This document shows, in pieces, positions 54,450-62,380 of a stretch of 64,000 bases of DNA. Position numbers and translations under genes: made by a program. Under the pieces are notes generated by a model. It was not told the DNA's origin. It did no database searches and was given only the letters and a program-made list of their open reading frames with translations. Every line of letters starts with the position of its first letter. Within the stretch, counting starts at the first letter, position 1. This DNA is from Sphingobacterium thalpophilum (lineage in GTDB: Bacteria; Bacteroidota; Bacteroidia; Sphingobacteriales; Sphingobacteriaceae), in contig NZ_CP151087.1 of NCBI RefSeq assembly GCF_038396785.1, positions 1,302,001 through 1,366,000 of the forward strand, in the 5' to 3' direction.

Positions 54450-55700
54450 ATGGAACAGACAAAAAAGTCCACGTTTAAACTACTTTTCTATTTGAAAAAG
54501 AACGAACTGAAAAAGAATGGTAATGCCCCGATTATGGCACGTATTACCATTGATGGAACAGCTAAAACTTTCGGGACAAAGTTAGAAATAAACCCCAATA
54601 ATTGGGATTTAAAGTACGGAAGAGTTGAGGGTAAAAGTGCGCAAGCATTGGGCATTAATAAAAAACTCGATAATATACGTGGGCGTATCGACAAGATTTA
54701 TGAAGATATGCTCAAGCATGAGGGCTTTGCTACCGCCCAAAAAGTAAAGCTCTCATTCTTAGGTGTTGGTGTAATGGATGATGCAATACTAAAAGTCTTC
54801 AACGACCAAAATGAGGATTTTAAAAAATTGGTCGAAAAGGAAGAACGTTCGCAAAGTACCTATAACAAGTATATCACAGTTTACAATCATCTTACTACCT
54901 TTATAAAGGAACGCTATCATCGTGATGATATGGCTTTTCGGGAATTGACTGCCGATTTTATCCGTGAATTTGATTTTTACCTCCGGTACGATTTACAGTC
55001 TTCCCATAATACGGTTTGGGTTTACACTATGCCTGTATTAAGTCTGGTAGAGCTGGCTATTAAGAAAGGCTTGATACGTGATAATCCGTTTCAGGATTAT
55101 GAAATCAATATGGAAGAAACCGACAGGGGTTATATACTTAAAGAAGACGTAGAAAAACTGATGATGTGCGTACCATCGCACCCACGGTATGAACTTGTAA
55201 AAGACCTGTTTATTTTCAGTTGTTTTACCGGACTTGCTTATGCGGATATAAAAAAACTAACAAGGAACAACATTCAATCTTTCTTTGACGGTCATCAGTG
55301 GATTATCAGCAGAAGAAAGAAATCCGATATTGCTTCCAATGTTCGGTTAATGGAAATCCCTAAACGCATCATTGAGAAATATCAAGGTACAACAAGGAAT
55401 GAATTTATCTTCCCGGTTCCGACCAATGTAACCTGCAATACTCACGTAGGTAAATTGATTGTCGAAGCGGAAATCATTACGGAGCAAAAGGTAACTTTTC
55501 ACACAGCAAGGCATACTTTCGGAACAATGTTTTTGACCGAGGGCGTACCGCTTGAAAGCCTTAGCAAAATGATGGGACATAAAAACATTTCAACCACACA
55601 GATTTATGCTAAAATCACAAGCCAAAAAATCAGTAAGGATATGGATTTAGTTGCCCCAAAATTTCAGGCTATGGAAGAAGCATTTTTAGCGGCAATCTGA
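54450..55700 (+). CDS. Tyrosine recombinase/integrase of a Bacteroidota mobile element
   Basis: 416 residues. An N-terminal arm-binding beta domain (FKLLFYLKKNELKKNGNAPIMARITIDG), a SAM-like core-binding domain (SQSTYNKYITVYNHLTTFIKERY) and a catalytic domain. The active-site box II is HTARHTFG (HxxR) and box II end GHKNISTTQIYAKIT (H/W...Tyr). The usual first Arg is replaced: FTGLAYADIKKL has Ala where most integrases have Arg, as in CTnDOT-type enzymes. It would integrate and excise the element that begins here. Confidence 0.92.
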   Translation: MEQTKKSTFKLLFYLKKNELKKNGNAPIMARITIDGTAKTFGTKLEINPNNWDLKYGRVEGKSAQALGINKKLDNIRGRIDKIYEDMLKHEGFATAQKVKLSFLGVGVMDDAILKVFNDQNEDFKKLVEKEERSQSTYNKYITVYNHLTTFIKERYHRDDMAFRELTADFIREFDFYLRYDLQSSHNTVWVYTMPVLSLVELAIKKGLIRDNPFQDYEINMEETDRGYILKEDVEKLMMCVPSHPRYELVKDLFIFSCFTGLAYADIKKLTRNNIQSFFDGHQWIISRRKKSDIASNVRLMEIPKRIIEKYQGTTRNEFIFPVPTNVTCNTHVGKLIVEAEIITEQKVTFHTARHTFGTMFLTEGVPLESLSKMMGHKNISTTQIYAKITSQKISKDMDLVAPKFQAMEEAFLAAI

Positions 55701-56235
55701 TTAGCTTTTATTACTCCACAACAGAGCAGAACTTAACGGTTCTGCTTTTTTTATGCCCATACTTTTTGTAGCCAAAGCACATTTACTTTCCTAACGCAAT
55801 CCCACCGCAGTAAAAGAGCTTTTGGTTACTTCCGAAACAGAAAATTGAAAAATGCCCTCTTCCGCTACTCCTTTTTGCCCGCATTTTTCAAATCCCTGTT
55901 ATGGTGGCTTACACAGCCACACTACTAAAAAAACATTTATAAATCCAGCGAATTGGAAGTGTTATTTCAATTCACTGGGAACCATTTATCAATGCCATTT
56001 TCTTAGACTTCCACAATTTTTTTTATCCAAAGAACCGTATGCTTTTTTGTCCCATTTCAAGAGCAAAGGTATTTCCGTGTTCTTAACGCCGACAAAAGGT
56101 CAAGCAAGTTTGTAAAAAAATCTCCACCCGTTGGGTAGTATTTGTTTTCCAAAACCTTGTGTCGCCTAAACACGAACCTTTTATGCTCGTGAAACGAAAC
56201 ATAGCATACTCCGGCTCTTTACACGAATAAAAAAA
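55701..56235. other. 535-bp stretch between integrase and the ssb operon
   Basis: Apart from the terminator at 55725-55752, no convincing gene is seen; an 87-codon ORF at 55852-56115 has poor protein-like character. Confidence 0.45.
55725..55752 (+). terminator. Terminator after the integrase gene
   Basis: AGCAGAAC / GTTCTGCT stem with a 6-base loop followed by a T run. Confidence 0.8.
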
Positions 56236-56358
56236 ATGTCAGATACGAAAATTAAAAGCATTGAAAATGGTAATGAAACGAAACAGCACCTCCTCTCATT
56301 GCCGAATAAATCAAAAAAAATCAAATCAAAATCAATCACTAAAAATCAAAGGATATGA
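56236..56358 (+). CDS. Short leader-like ORF coupled to ssb (40 residues)
   Basis: ATG at 56236, stop TGA at 56356-56358 overlapping the ssb ATG (ATGA). The product is hydrophilic and Lys/Ser/Asn-rich (KIKSIENGNETKQHLLSLPN...), too short for a fold. The overlap with ssb suggests translational coupling. It could be a chance ORF; homologues in related elements would decide. Confidence 0.4.
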   Translation: MSDTKIKSIENGNETKQHLLSLPNKSKKIKSKSITKNQRI

Positions 56359-56747
56359 ACATCACAGGCAGACTGACAAGAGATGCGGAAGTACGCACAT
56401 TGTCGAACGAAAAACAGGTAGTAAACTTTTCAGTAGCGACCAACGACAGCTACCGTAACAAGCAGGGCGAACGAGTAGAGCAAACAACCTACTTCGATTG
56501 TGCCTATTGGATTTCTGCAAAGGTGGCAAGGCTACTGACCAAAGGCACTTTGGTAGAACTCACAGGACGAGTAAGTACAAGGGCGTGGGTAAGCAAAGAC
56601 GGAGAAGCAAGAGCAGGTCTGAATTTCCATACCTCAAACATCAAACTGCACGGAGGTAGCAGGAGAACCGAAACCATACAGGCTACTGCACAAGCCGATA
56701 ATAACAAGGTTACAGTACAGGGAACAGATGACGACCTCCCATTTTAA
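56355..56747 (+). CDS. ssb: Single-stranded DNA-binding protein
   Basis: 130 residues, a single OB fold: MNITGRLTRDAEVRTLSNEKQVVNFSVATNDSYRNKQGERVEQTTYFDCAYW...LLTKGTLVELTGRVSTRAWVSKDGEARAGLNFHTSNIKL, and an acidic C-terminal tip (DDDLPF) that binds partner proteins. It is an element-borne copy, distinct from the chromosomal Ssb, and protects single-stranded DNA during transfer or replication of the element. It heads the DUF932-PRTRC gene run. Confidence 0.93.
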   Translation: MNITGRLTRDAEVRTLSNEKQVVNFSVATNDSYRNKQGERVEQTTYFDCAYWISAKVARLLTKGTLVELTGRVSTRAWVSKDGEARAGLNFHTSNIKLHGGSRRTETIQATAQADNNKVTVQGTDDDLPF

Positions 56748-56790
56748 TCAAGAACATTCAATCATTTTTTAACATCAAAATTTTATCAAA

Positions 56791-57864
56791 ATGGCACATA
56801 ATATCAATTTCAACGAGAGAACAGGACGTTATTCATTTTTCAGCGTTCAGCAAAAAGCGTGGCACGGATTAGGGCAAATCGTGGAACAATACCCGACAAG
56901 CGAGGAAGCTATCAAATACGCAGGGTTAGATTACGAAGTCGTAAAATCCCCACTATTTACAAAAGGTTCGGGCATTATTGAAACTGCCAACGGCATAGAG
57001 ATAGGCAGTAGCGAATTGGAAGTACCTAACTATTTCGCCAACATACGCACCGATAACAATGCAGTATTGGGCGTAGTCGGTAAGGATTACCATATCGTAC
57101 AAAACCGTGAAGCCTTTAATTTCTTTGATGCTATTGTAGGCGGTGGCGAGGGCATTCTGTACGAAACCGCAGGAGCGTTAGGCAACGGAGAACGTATTTT
57201 TATCACAGCCAAATTGCCCGACTATATCCGTGTAGGGAATGGCGATGATGTAACGGAAAAGTACATTTTCCTGACCACTTCTCACGATGGTAGCGGAAGT
57301 ATCACAGCCGCATTTACTCCTATCCGTATCGTTTGCCAAAACACGCTGAACGCTTCGCTACGCAGTATGACCAATGTAGTCCGTATCAAACATACTTCGG
57401 GAGCAAAACAGCGTATCGAGAACGCTCACAAGATTATGGGACTTGCCAACACATTGAGCAACCAATTAGAGGGCATTTTCAATAATTGGGCAAAAGTAAA
57501 AGTAACAGACCGAGAGGTAAGAAAGTTAATCCAATTGGCACTTTGCCCGAATAAAGAAACTTTGGATTTAATCAAAAAGGGGGCGGAAGATGAAATTTCC
57601 ACCGTGTTCAAAAATGTCGTTGAGGATGCTTTTGCGTATGCAATGATAAGCGATACACAGCAAATGGACACTACCAAAGGCACATTGTTCGGAGCGTACA
57701 ACGCTGTTACAGGCTACTATCAGAACGTAAGAAATTATAAGAACGATGAAGCCAAGTTGCAAAGTATTGTATTGGGTGGTACTGCCCAACTCAAATCACA
57801 AAAAGCATTTGAATTGTGTAGTGATTTTGCCTTAGATGGTGCGGAAATCCTAAACCTTAATTAA
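56791..57864 (+). CDS. DUF932 phage/plasmid-like protein
   Basis: 357 residues. The DUF932 core is plain: INFNERTGRYSFFSVQQKAWHGLGQ at the start, VVGKDYHIVQNREAFNFFDAIVGGGEGILYETAGALGNGERIFITAKLP, SHDGSGSITAAFTPIRIVCQNTLNAS and the C-terminal TKGTLFGAYNAVTGYYQN. The family is widespread on plasmids, phages and integrative elements; its biochemical role is not established. It follows ssb with 43 bp between, and a hairpin at about 57873-57900 comes after. Confidence 0.88.
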   Translation: MAHNINFNERTGRYSFFSVQQKAWHGLGQIVEQYPTSEEAIKYAGLDYEVVKSPLFTKGSGIIETANGIEIGSSELEVPNYFANIRTDNNAVLGVVGKDYHIVQNREAFNFFDAIVGGGEGILYETAGALGNGERIFITAKLPDYIRVGNGDDVTEKYIFLTTSHDGSGSITAAFTPIRIVCQNTLNASLRSMTNVVRIKHTSGAKQRIENAHKIMGLANTLSNQLEGIFNNWAKVKVTDREVRKLIQLALCPNKETLDLIKKGAEDEISTVFKNVVEDAFAYAMISDTQQMDTTKGTLFGAYNAVTGYYQNVRNYKNDEAKLQSIVLGGTAQLKSQKAFELCSDFALDGAEILNLN

Positions 57865-57872
57865 ATAACAAC

Positions 57873-57900
57873 AGGCTACCGCCTTAATCGGTGGTAGCCT
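57873..57900 (+). terminator. Hairpin after the DUF932 gene
   Basis: AGGCTACCGCC / GGTGGTAGCCT (one G-T pair) with a short loop; T-tail is weak (TATAAAAC), so it may attenuate rather than end transcription. Confidence 0.45.
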
Positions 57901-57915
57901 TATAAAACAACGGAT

Positions 57916-58122
57916 ATGAAAGCAAAAACAATAGAGGAAGCAAAAAGTATGGCTAAAGACAAGAGCCGTGAAACACAATACAAAGACGAAGCTATTTACA
58001 TCATCTATTGCAGTAGAACCGAGTATTTCTATGTAGATACCAATAGCCTAATACGACTTTGGGAACAGCTATTTGGCTATTATGAAAATGGAGTTTATAC
58101 CGCTGAAAAATCACACTCATAA
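57916..58122 (+). CDS. Small hypothetical protein of the mobile element
   Basis: 68 residues, unrecognised. Acid/base-rich start (MKAKTIEEAKSMAKDKSRE) followed by a compact aromatic part (AIYIIYCSRTEYFYVDTNSLIRLWEQLFGYYENG). It overlaps the next gene by about 35 bp. Its place between DUF932 and PRTRC-E fits the accessory gene set of these elements. Confidence 0.6.
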   Translation: MKAKTIEEAKSMAKDKSRETQYKDEAIYIIYCSRTEYFYVDTNSLIRLWEQLFGYYENGVYTAEKSHS

Positions 58123-58327
58123 AGCTATGCAAGTAACAGATTTGAACGGTTGCCCTATTGAGATAACAAACCTTAAAGAAGCCATTAAAATGGCAAGGCA
58201 ATATAAAGAATACCGACACGAGGACAAAAGTTTTTCAGAGTTCGACAAAAAGCTAAAAGCCTATTGGACGGATATGTTTGAGAAACTGACAACAATAAAA
58301 CGATTAGACGAAACTTTAAAATTTTAG
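58088..58327 (+). CDS. Small conserved element protein
   Basis: 79 residues from the ATG at 58088 (MEFIPLKNHTHKAMQVTDLNG); ATGs at 58082 and 58127 are alternatives. The pattern IEITNLKEAIKMARQYKEYRHEDKSFSEFDKKLKAYWTDMFEKL resembles, from memory, a short protein commonly found next to PRTRC genes in Bacteroidota. No function is known. It ends 4 bp before PRTRC-E. Confidence 0.6.
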   Translation: MEFIPLKNHTHKAMQVTDLNGCPIEITNLKEAIKMARQYKEYRHEDKSFSEFDKKLKAYWTDMFEKLTTIKRLDETLKF

Positions 58328-58331
58328 AACA

Positions 58332-58940
58332 ATGAACACAAATTTTTTCAATCAGATACAGCAGTTGGACTTTACAGGAGTTTTACAACTGAACATTTCA
58401 AAAGGAATAGAAAGCAACTTAATCGTAACAGTATTGCTCAACAACGAACAATGCGGAGATAGTGCCAAAAACCTTATTCCCCCATTGACATTTAACGCCA
58501 CACCCCAAGAGTTTGACGAGGGATTTTTTGAGCAGATAACCACACCTATACAAAAGGTATCGGGCTTAATGGTGGATATGGAGAAATTCTTAAAGCAATT
58601 GGAAGAAGTTAAAAAGCAATCGGCAATCGAGAAAGAAAAAGCCGAAAAGGAGAAAAAGGAAAAAGAAGCCAAAGACAAGAAGTTTAAAGATGCTATGGCA
58701 AAGGCTGACGAGTTGGAGAAAGAGGGCAAGTTCCGTGATGCGTGGATGAAAGTACCCGATATAACGGAGTTCCCCGAAAAAGCGGACGAGATACGCAAGC
58801 GTAAAACATCATTGTCCGACAAGTTTGCCACACCAAGCCTTTTCGGGGCAATGGAAGAAGCAAAACCCGAACCGCAAAAAGAGGAAGAAGTTACTGCCGA
58901 TTATCCTATTGATGAAGCGGACGAAGAAGAACAGTATTAA
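58332..58940 (+). CDS. PRTRC system protein E
   Basis: 202 residues. The N-terminal ~90 residues (FFNQIQQLDFTGVLQLNISKG...LIVTVLLNN..CGDSAKNLIPPLTFNATPQEFDEGFFEQI) match the PRTRC-E family. A long Lys/Glu coiled coil follows at about 92-125 (KKQSAIEKEKAEKEKKEKEAKDKKFKDAM) and an acidic tail (ADEEEQY). Function is unknown; it always travels with PRTRC-C, -B and the ThiF-like protein. It starts the cassette here, 18 bp before PRTRC-C. Confidence 0.85.
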   Translation: MNTNFFNQIQQLDFTGVLQLNISKGIESNLIVTVLLNNEQCGDSAKNLIPPLTFNATPQEFDEGFFEQITTPIQKVSGLMVDMEKFLKQLEEVKKQSAIEKEKAEKEKKEKEAKDKKFKDAMAKADELEKEGKFRDAWMKVPDITEFPEKADEIRKRKTSLSDKFATPSLFGAMEEAKPEPQKEEEVTADYPIDEADEEEQY

Positions 58941-58958
58941 CACTTAAAAACGACCATT

Positions 58959-59177
58959 ATGTTATTAGCAACCCAATTAGAGCGAGTATTTATCCTCAAT
59001 GATAAAGGACAGGACATCAGACTGACCGACCCAGAACCACGTTGGAGCGTGGAAGCCGTAATGAATTTTTACGCCAATATGTACCCGATTTTGACAACAG
59101 CAAAAGCATCCGCACCGCAAATCAAAGATGATGCGGTAGAGTACAAATTTGAAAGCGTAATGGGTACGAAAGGTTAA
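58959..59177 (+). CDS. PRTRC system protein C (predicted ubiquitin-like)
   Basis: 72 residues. RVFILNDKGQDIRLTDPEPRWSVEAVMNFYANMYPIL..AKASAPQIKDDAVEYKFESVMGTKG fits the PRTRC-C family, which has been grouped with prokaryotic ubiquitin-like beta-grasp proteins. It ends in Gly72 (GTKG), as expected of a modifier activated at its C-terminus. The E1-like ThiF and E2-like PRTRC-B genes lie a short way downstream. Conjugation has not been shown, so the modifier role is inferred. Confidence 0.85.
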   Translation: MLLATQLERVFILNDKGQDIRLTDPEPRWSVEAVMNFYANMYPILTTAKASAPQIKDDAVEYKFESVMGTKG

Positions 59178-59194
59178 ACAAAAATTATAAAACG

Positions 59195-60361
59195 ATGAAT
59201 TATGCAACGCAATATCATATCGGGAACAATCAGCATACCCGAACAGAAACGACAACAGCAGTTACACCGACAGTTGGGCGAGTTCGCAAATTGGCTACAA
59301 AGACCAAAGGACGCAAACCAAGTGCAGAAAGACAAGCAGAAATCCGTACCAATAGCAATGCTACCAATGGTATTCTAAAGTGTACGTTTCTGCCTAAACT
59401 GAAAATAGCACAATCCGTACAGGCTTGTCAGAAAACGGAGAGGGATTTTTACAAGTCCCTTTCCCGACTTGCTGAACATTACAGCATTGAGCCAATGCAG
59501 ACCAAAGATTTTGATTTTCCATACAATATAACATTGTCTATGTGGGATATGGAAACCAAAGTAAAACGTACCAACATAAATTGGGATAGTTTCAAATTGG
59601 TACAGGATAGTAAGAAAACCTTTTTTGTGAGCGAGGAAAGGTATAATGTAGGTACAACCTTGTATTATATTCCTATTGCACCGCTTTTTAAAATGCTCAA
59701 AGACCCGAAGCGTAAAAAGACCGCACAGCTACTTGTATCGGTATGCAGTTATCTGTACCATATTGCCGATGTGCCGTATTACAGACAGGAAGACAGCTAT
59801 TTGTATTGGCTATATGAAACGCATAAAGATTGGGTAGAACAGGACGATGAAACGGACGAAACCGAAACGTATAAAAGTGAGTTGAAAAATGCCGAATATA
59901 TTGGCGACAATATAGAACAGAAGTTATTTAACCGTATCAATTTAAAGGTATTTGAACAGCGTTTGAGCCGATTTAAAAGCCTTGATACATTCGACAGGGA
60001 ATGTTGGCAAGTTGCTTGTAATGCCTTTGCCCTTTATACGGAATATCCGAACGCAACCATTTTCAGAAATGCACCATTGTCCGAACAAGACCCCTATAAT
60101 GATGATTATGAAAACGAAACAATCGGAATGGAAAAGTACATTTCATTTATCGCAGATACCAAAGGATGGCTATATGAAAGTCTTTCCGATAGCATCAACA
60201 ATGAGTTCAACGAATACGGAAAAATGGAAGAACCGACTATTTGCAAAGTATTTGACAGCAGTAAAATAACACAAGGCAACCTTGATTTTGAAAATCGCCT
60301 GTTTGAATTGTTGGACTACCTTTCTTACTTATTGTATAACTATAAAACAACAGAAAAATGA
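59195..60361 (+). CDS. Unknown protein in the PRTRC cassette (PRTRC-F position)
   Basis: 388 residues. The first ~60 are Thr/Lys/Gln-rich and look disordered; the rest is mixed helical with FYKSLSRLAEHYSIEP, SMWDMETKVKRTNINWDSFKLVQD, TTLYYIPIAPLFKMLKD and an acidic insert (DDETDETETYKSE). It overlaps the PRTRC-B start by 4 bp (ATGA). Its place between C and B suggests the PRTRC-F slot, but I cannot confirm family membership from the sequence alone. Confidence 0.65.
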   Translation: MNYATQYHIGNNQHTRTETTTAVTPTVGRVRKLATKTKGRKPSAERQAEIRTNSNATNGILKCTFLPKLKIAQSVQACQKTERDFYKSLSRLAEHYSIEPMQTKDFDFPYNITLSMWDMETKVKRTNINWDSFKLVQDSKKTFFVSEERYNVGTTLYYIPIAPLFKMLKDPKRKKTAQLLVSVCSYLYHIADVPYYRQEDSYLYWLYETHKDWVEQDDETDETETYKSELKNAEYIGDNIEQKLFNRINLKVFEQRLSRFKSLDTFDRECWQVACNAFALYTEYPNATIFRNAPLSEQDPYNDDYENETIGMEKYISFIADTKGWLYESLSDSINNEFNEYGKMEEPTICKVFDSSKITQGNLDFENRLFELLDYLSYLLYNYKTTEK

Positions 60362-60929
60362 ACACCGTAAACGACTTAACCCAAGATTTTGGCACATTGT
60401 ACTATCCAAAATCCGCTTTGGTTTTCTATGAAACCAAAGGAACAGACACAGCAATGTACGTGGAGCATTTCGATATGGATAGCAACGGAACGCCTACCAA
60501 TGCCCACCCATTGACAGTAAAGGAAGCCAACGTATTGGCAAAGGCTTTACAGACCGATGAAGAAAAGAACACAGCTTTTTTAAAGCCAAATGGCATTTTG
60601 CCGACCAATATTCTGCATATCAGTCCGAGCGAAAAAGGTACGGTGCTATGGTACACCAAAGCACAGCAAAGGCAACTGTATTTTGTTGATAGTTTGGGCA
60701 TACCCAACGGAATGGCACAAGTACCGCCAATGCTTTGGTTAGCGAGCAAAAGCAGTCTTACTGTATTTGCTTTGGCAAACAACAGAAGACCCACAGAGAA
60801 GACGCCATTGCATTACGCACCTTTTTTCAATATCTACGAAAAGGGCAATGTATGTATGGGTACTGTTAGTATTGACATTAAAAATTCGGCTTCGGTTGAG
60901 GAATTTATACAAGCGTGGGAACATTATTT
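60358..60929 (+). pseudogene. PRTRC system protein B (E2-like), 5' part, split by an IS
   Basis: 191 codons to EEFIQAWEHY, then the IS5-type element. YYPKSALVFYETKGTDTAMYVEHFDMDSNG, HPLTVKEANVLAKAL, FLKPNGILPTNILHISPSEKGTVLWYTKAQQRQLYF and MGTVSIDIKNSASVEEFIQAWEHY match PRTRC-B, a family grouped with prokaryotic E2-like proteins. With the IS and one copy of the flanking repeat removed, the frame continues at 62233 to give 239 residues. The IS adds foreign codons and destroys the C-terminus. Confidence 0.85.
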
Positions 60930-62227
60930 AAGACCGTTGCAAAAGTGTTTGGTTTTTATTTTATTGATATTCAAGTTTTTAATTTGTTTCTTGTTGATTT
61001 TCGTTATATTTAAGGTATGGAAAAGACAGAAAAAGTTAGCTTTGTTGATTACATGGTTCAAAGACGGAAAATCAAGCAGGAATTCTTCGATCAGATCAAT
61101 ACATTGGTAAATTGGCATCCGATTTCAAATATTATCAACAAGCATTACCACAAAGGGGAAAGCAAAATGGGACGCCCTAGTTATTCTGGTCTTGTCCTCT
61201 TCAAAATGACACTTCTACAGACCTGGTATGGTCTGAGTGACTACGAAGTAGAAGACCGTATAAACGACAGTATCTCCTTTAGTCGCTTTGTTGGCATCAG
61301 TTTGGACGATTCGGTTCCCGATCACAGTGTTATTAGCCGTTTTCGCAGCTCGCTGACAGAAAAGGGTGTTTATGAGAATCTATTCAAGGAGCTGAACAAG
61401 CAGTTGAATAAACATAAAATATTGGTAAAACGTGGAGCTATCGTTGATGCCAGTATTGTTGATTCTCCGCTAAAACCAAAAGGCAAAGTTATTTACGAGA
61501 TCGAAAGTGACCGTAGTGAACATCCTCGCGAAGATTCTGAGCTGGATAAAGAGAATAGTGAACAGTTATTGATCCAACAAGAGAGCCCGGGTGTTGACCA
61601 TGAAGCTCGTTGGATAAAGAAGGCTGGGAAAACACGTTATGGCTATAAAAAGCATTATGTCACCGATACAGAAGGCCTGGTTCTGGGCGTGGTAACCACT
61701 CCAGCAAATGTAAATGAAATTGCCAATCTTCAACAGGTAATATCTTCGGCTGACCTTCCAAAGGGCATCCATATCTATGCTGACAAGGGATATCGTTCCT
61801 CTAAAAATGAGGAATTGATCAAATCAGGAAAGCTAAAAAGCAGGATCTTGCATAAGGCAAAGAAAGGAACAGCGTTAACCGAAAGAGAGAAGTTAAGAAA
61901 CAAACTGATCGGCAAGATCAGGTTCAAAGTTGAACGGACCTTCGGGAGCATCCGGCGATGGTTCAACTCAAGCTGTGCAAGGTATAAGGGGATCGCCAAA
62001 ATGCATACACAAAATCTAATGGAAGCCATGGCGTACAATCTTTACAGATCACCTGGGATACTTGTGTCCAATGCAATAAAAAACACAAATTAAGCAGTTG
62101 AAAAGGCCTCAAAAAGAGGATTTTTCAAGAAAACGCAACTAGATTTCCGAATCCAAATCGGAAAAAACTGCAAAAAAAAGCAAAAATAACCGATCAGAAA
62201 ATATCAACATTATTTTGCAACGGTCTT
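60930..62227 (+). mobile_element. IS5-family insertion sequence in the PRTRC-B gene
   Basis: 1298 bp with 15-bp perfect terminal inverted repeats AAGACCGTTGCAAAA (60930-60944) and TTTTGCAACGGTCTT (62213-62227). The flanks share TATTT (60925-60929 and 62228-62232; TTATTT if the end base is counted differently). It holds one transposase gene, same strand as the host gene. Confidence 0.85.
61017..62093 (+). CDS. IS5-family DDE transposase
   Basis: 358 residues. The N-terminal DUF772-type domain (GRPSYSGLVLFKMTLLQTWYGLSDYEVEDRINDSISFSRFVGISLDDSVPDHSVISRFR) is followed by the DDE domain: Asp in GAIVDASIVDSP, Asp in YADKGYRSSKNE and Glu in KVERTFGSIRRWF. It is intact and full length for the IS1031/IS427-type branch of IS5. 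It mobilises only its own element. Confidence 0.92.
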   Translation: MEKTEKVSFVDYMVQRRKIKQEFFDQINTLVNWHPISNIINKHYHKGESKMGRPSYSGLVLFKMTLLQTWYGLSDYEVEDRINDSISFSRFVGISLDDSVPDHSVISRFRSSLTEKGVYENLFKELNKQLNKHKILVKRGAIVDASIVDSPLKPKGKVIYEIESDRSEHPREDSELDKENSEQLLIQQESPGVDHEARWIKKAGKTRYGYKKHYVTDTEGLVLGVVTTPANVNEIANLQQVISSADLPKGIHIYADKGYRSSKNEELIKSGKLKSRILHKAKKGTALTEREKLRNKLIGKIRFKVERTFGSIRRWFNSSCARYKGIAKMHTQNLMEAMAYNLYRSPGILVSNAIKNTN

Positions 62228-62232
62228 TATTT

Positions 62233-62380
62233 TTTCAATTCCTATTTCAGCCATTCATTATGCGAAAACTTGACGAAAAAAAACATTGTAAACCTTTGGA
62301 AAGACCTTATCAGCACCGATAAACCCTTTCCGAAAGAAGTATTAAAAAAAAATAACAAAACCCTTAAAAATCTATTGTGA
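62233..62380 (+). pseudogene. PRTRC system protein B, 3' part
   Basis: After the IS the PRTRC-B frame resumes as FFNSYFSHSLCENLTKKNIVNLWKDLISTDKPFPKEVLKKNNKTLKNLL and stops at TGA 62378-62380, which overlaps the ThiF ATG by one base. The ending PFPKEVL..N..TLKNLL is typical of PRTRC-B. Confidence 0.8.

Noticed and set aside
55852..56115. 87-codon ORF after the integrase
   Set aside because: No ribosome-binding site or protein-like pattern; rich in Pro, Phe and His in a way typical of chance frames.
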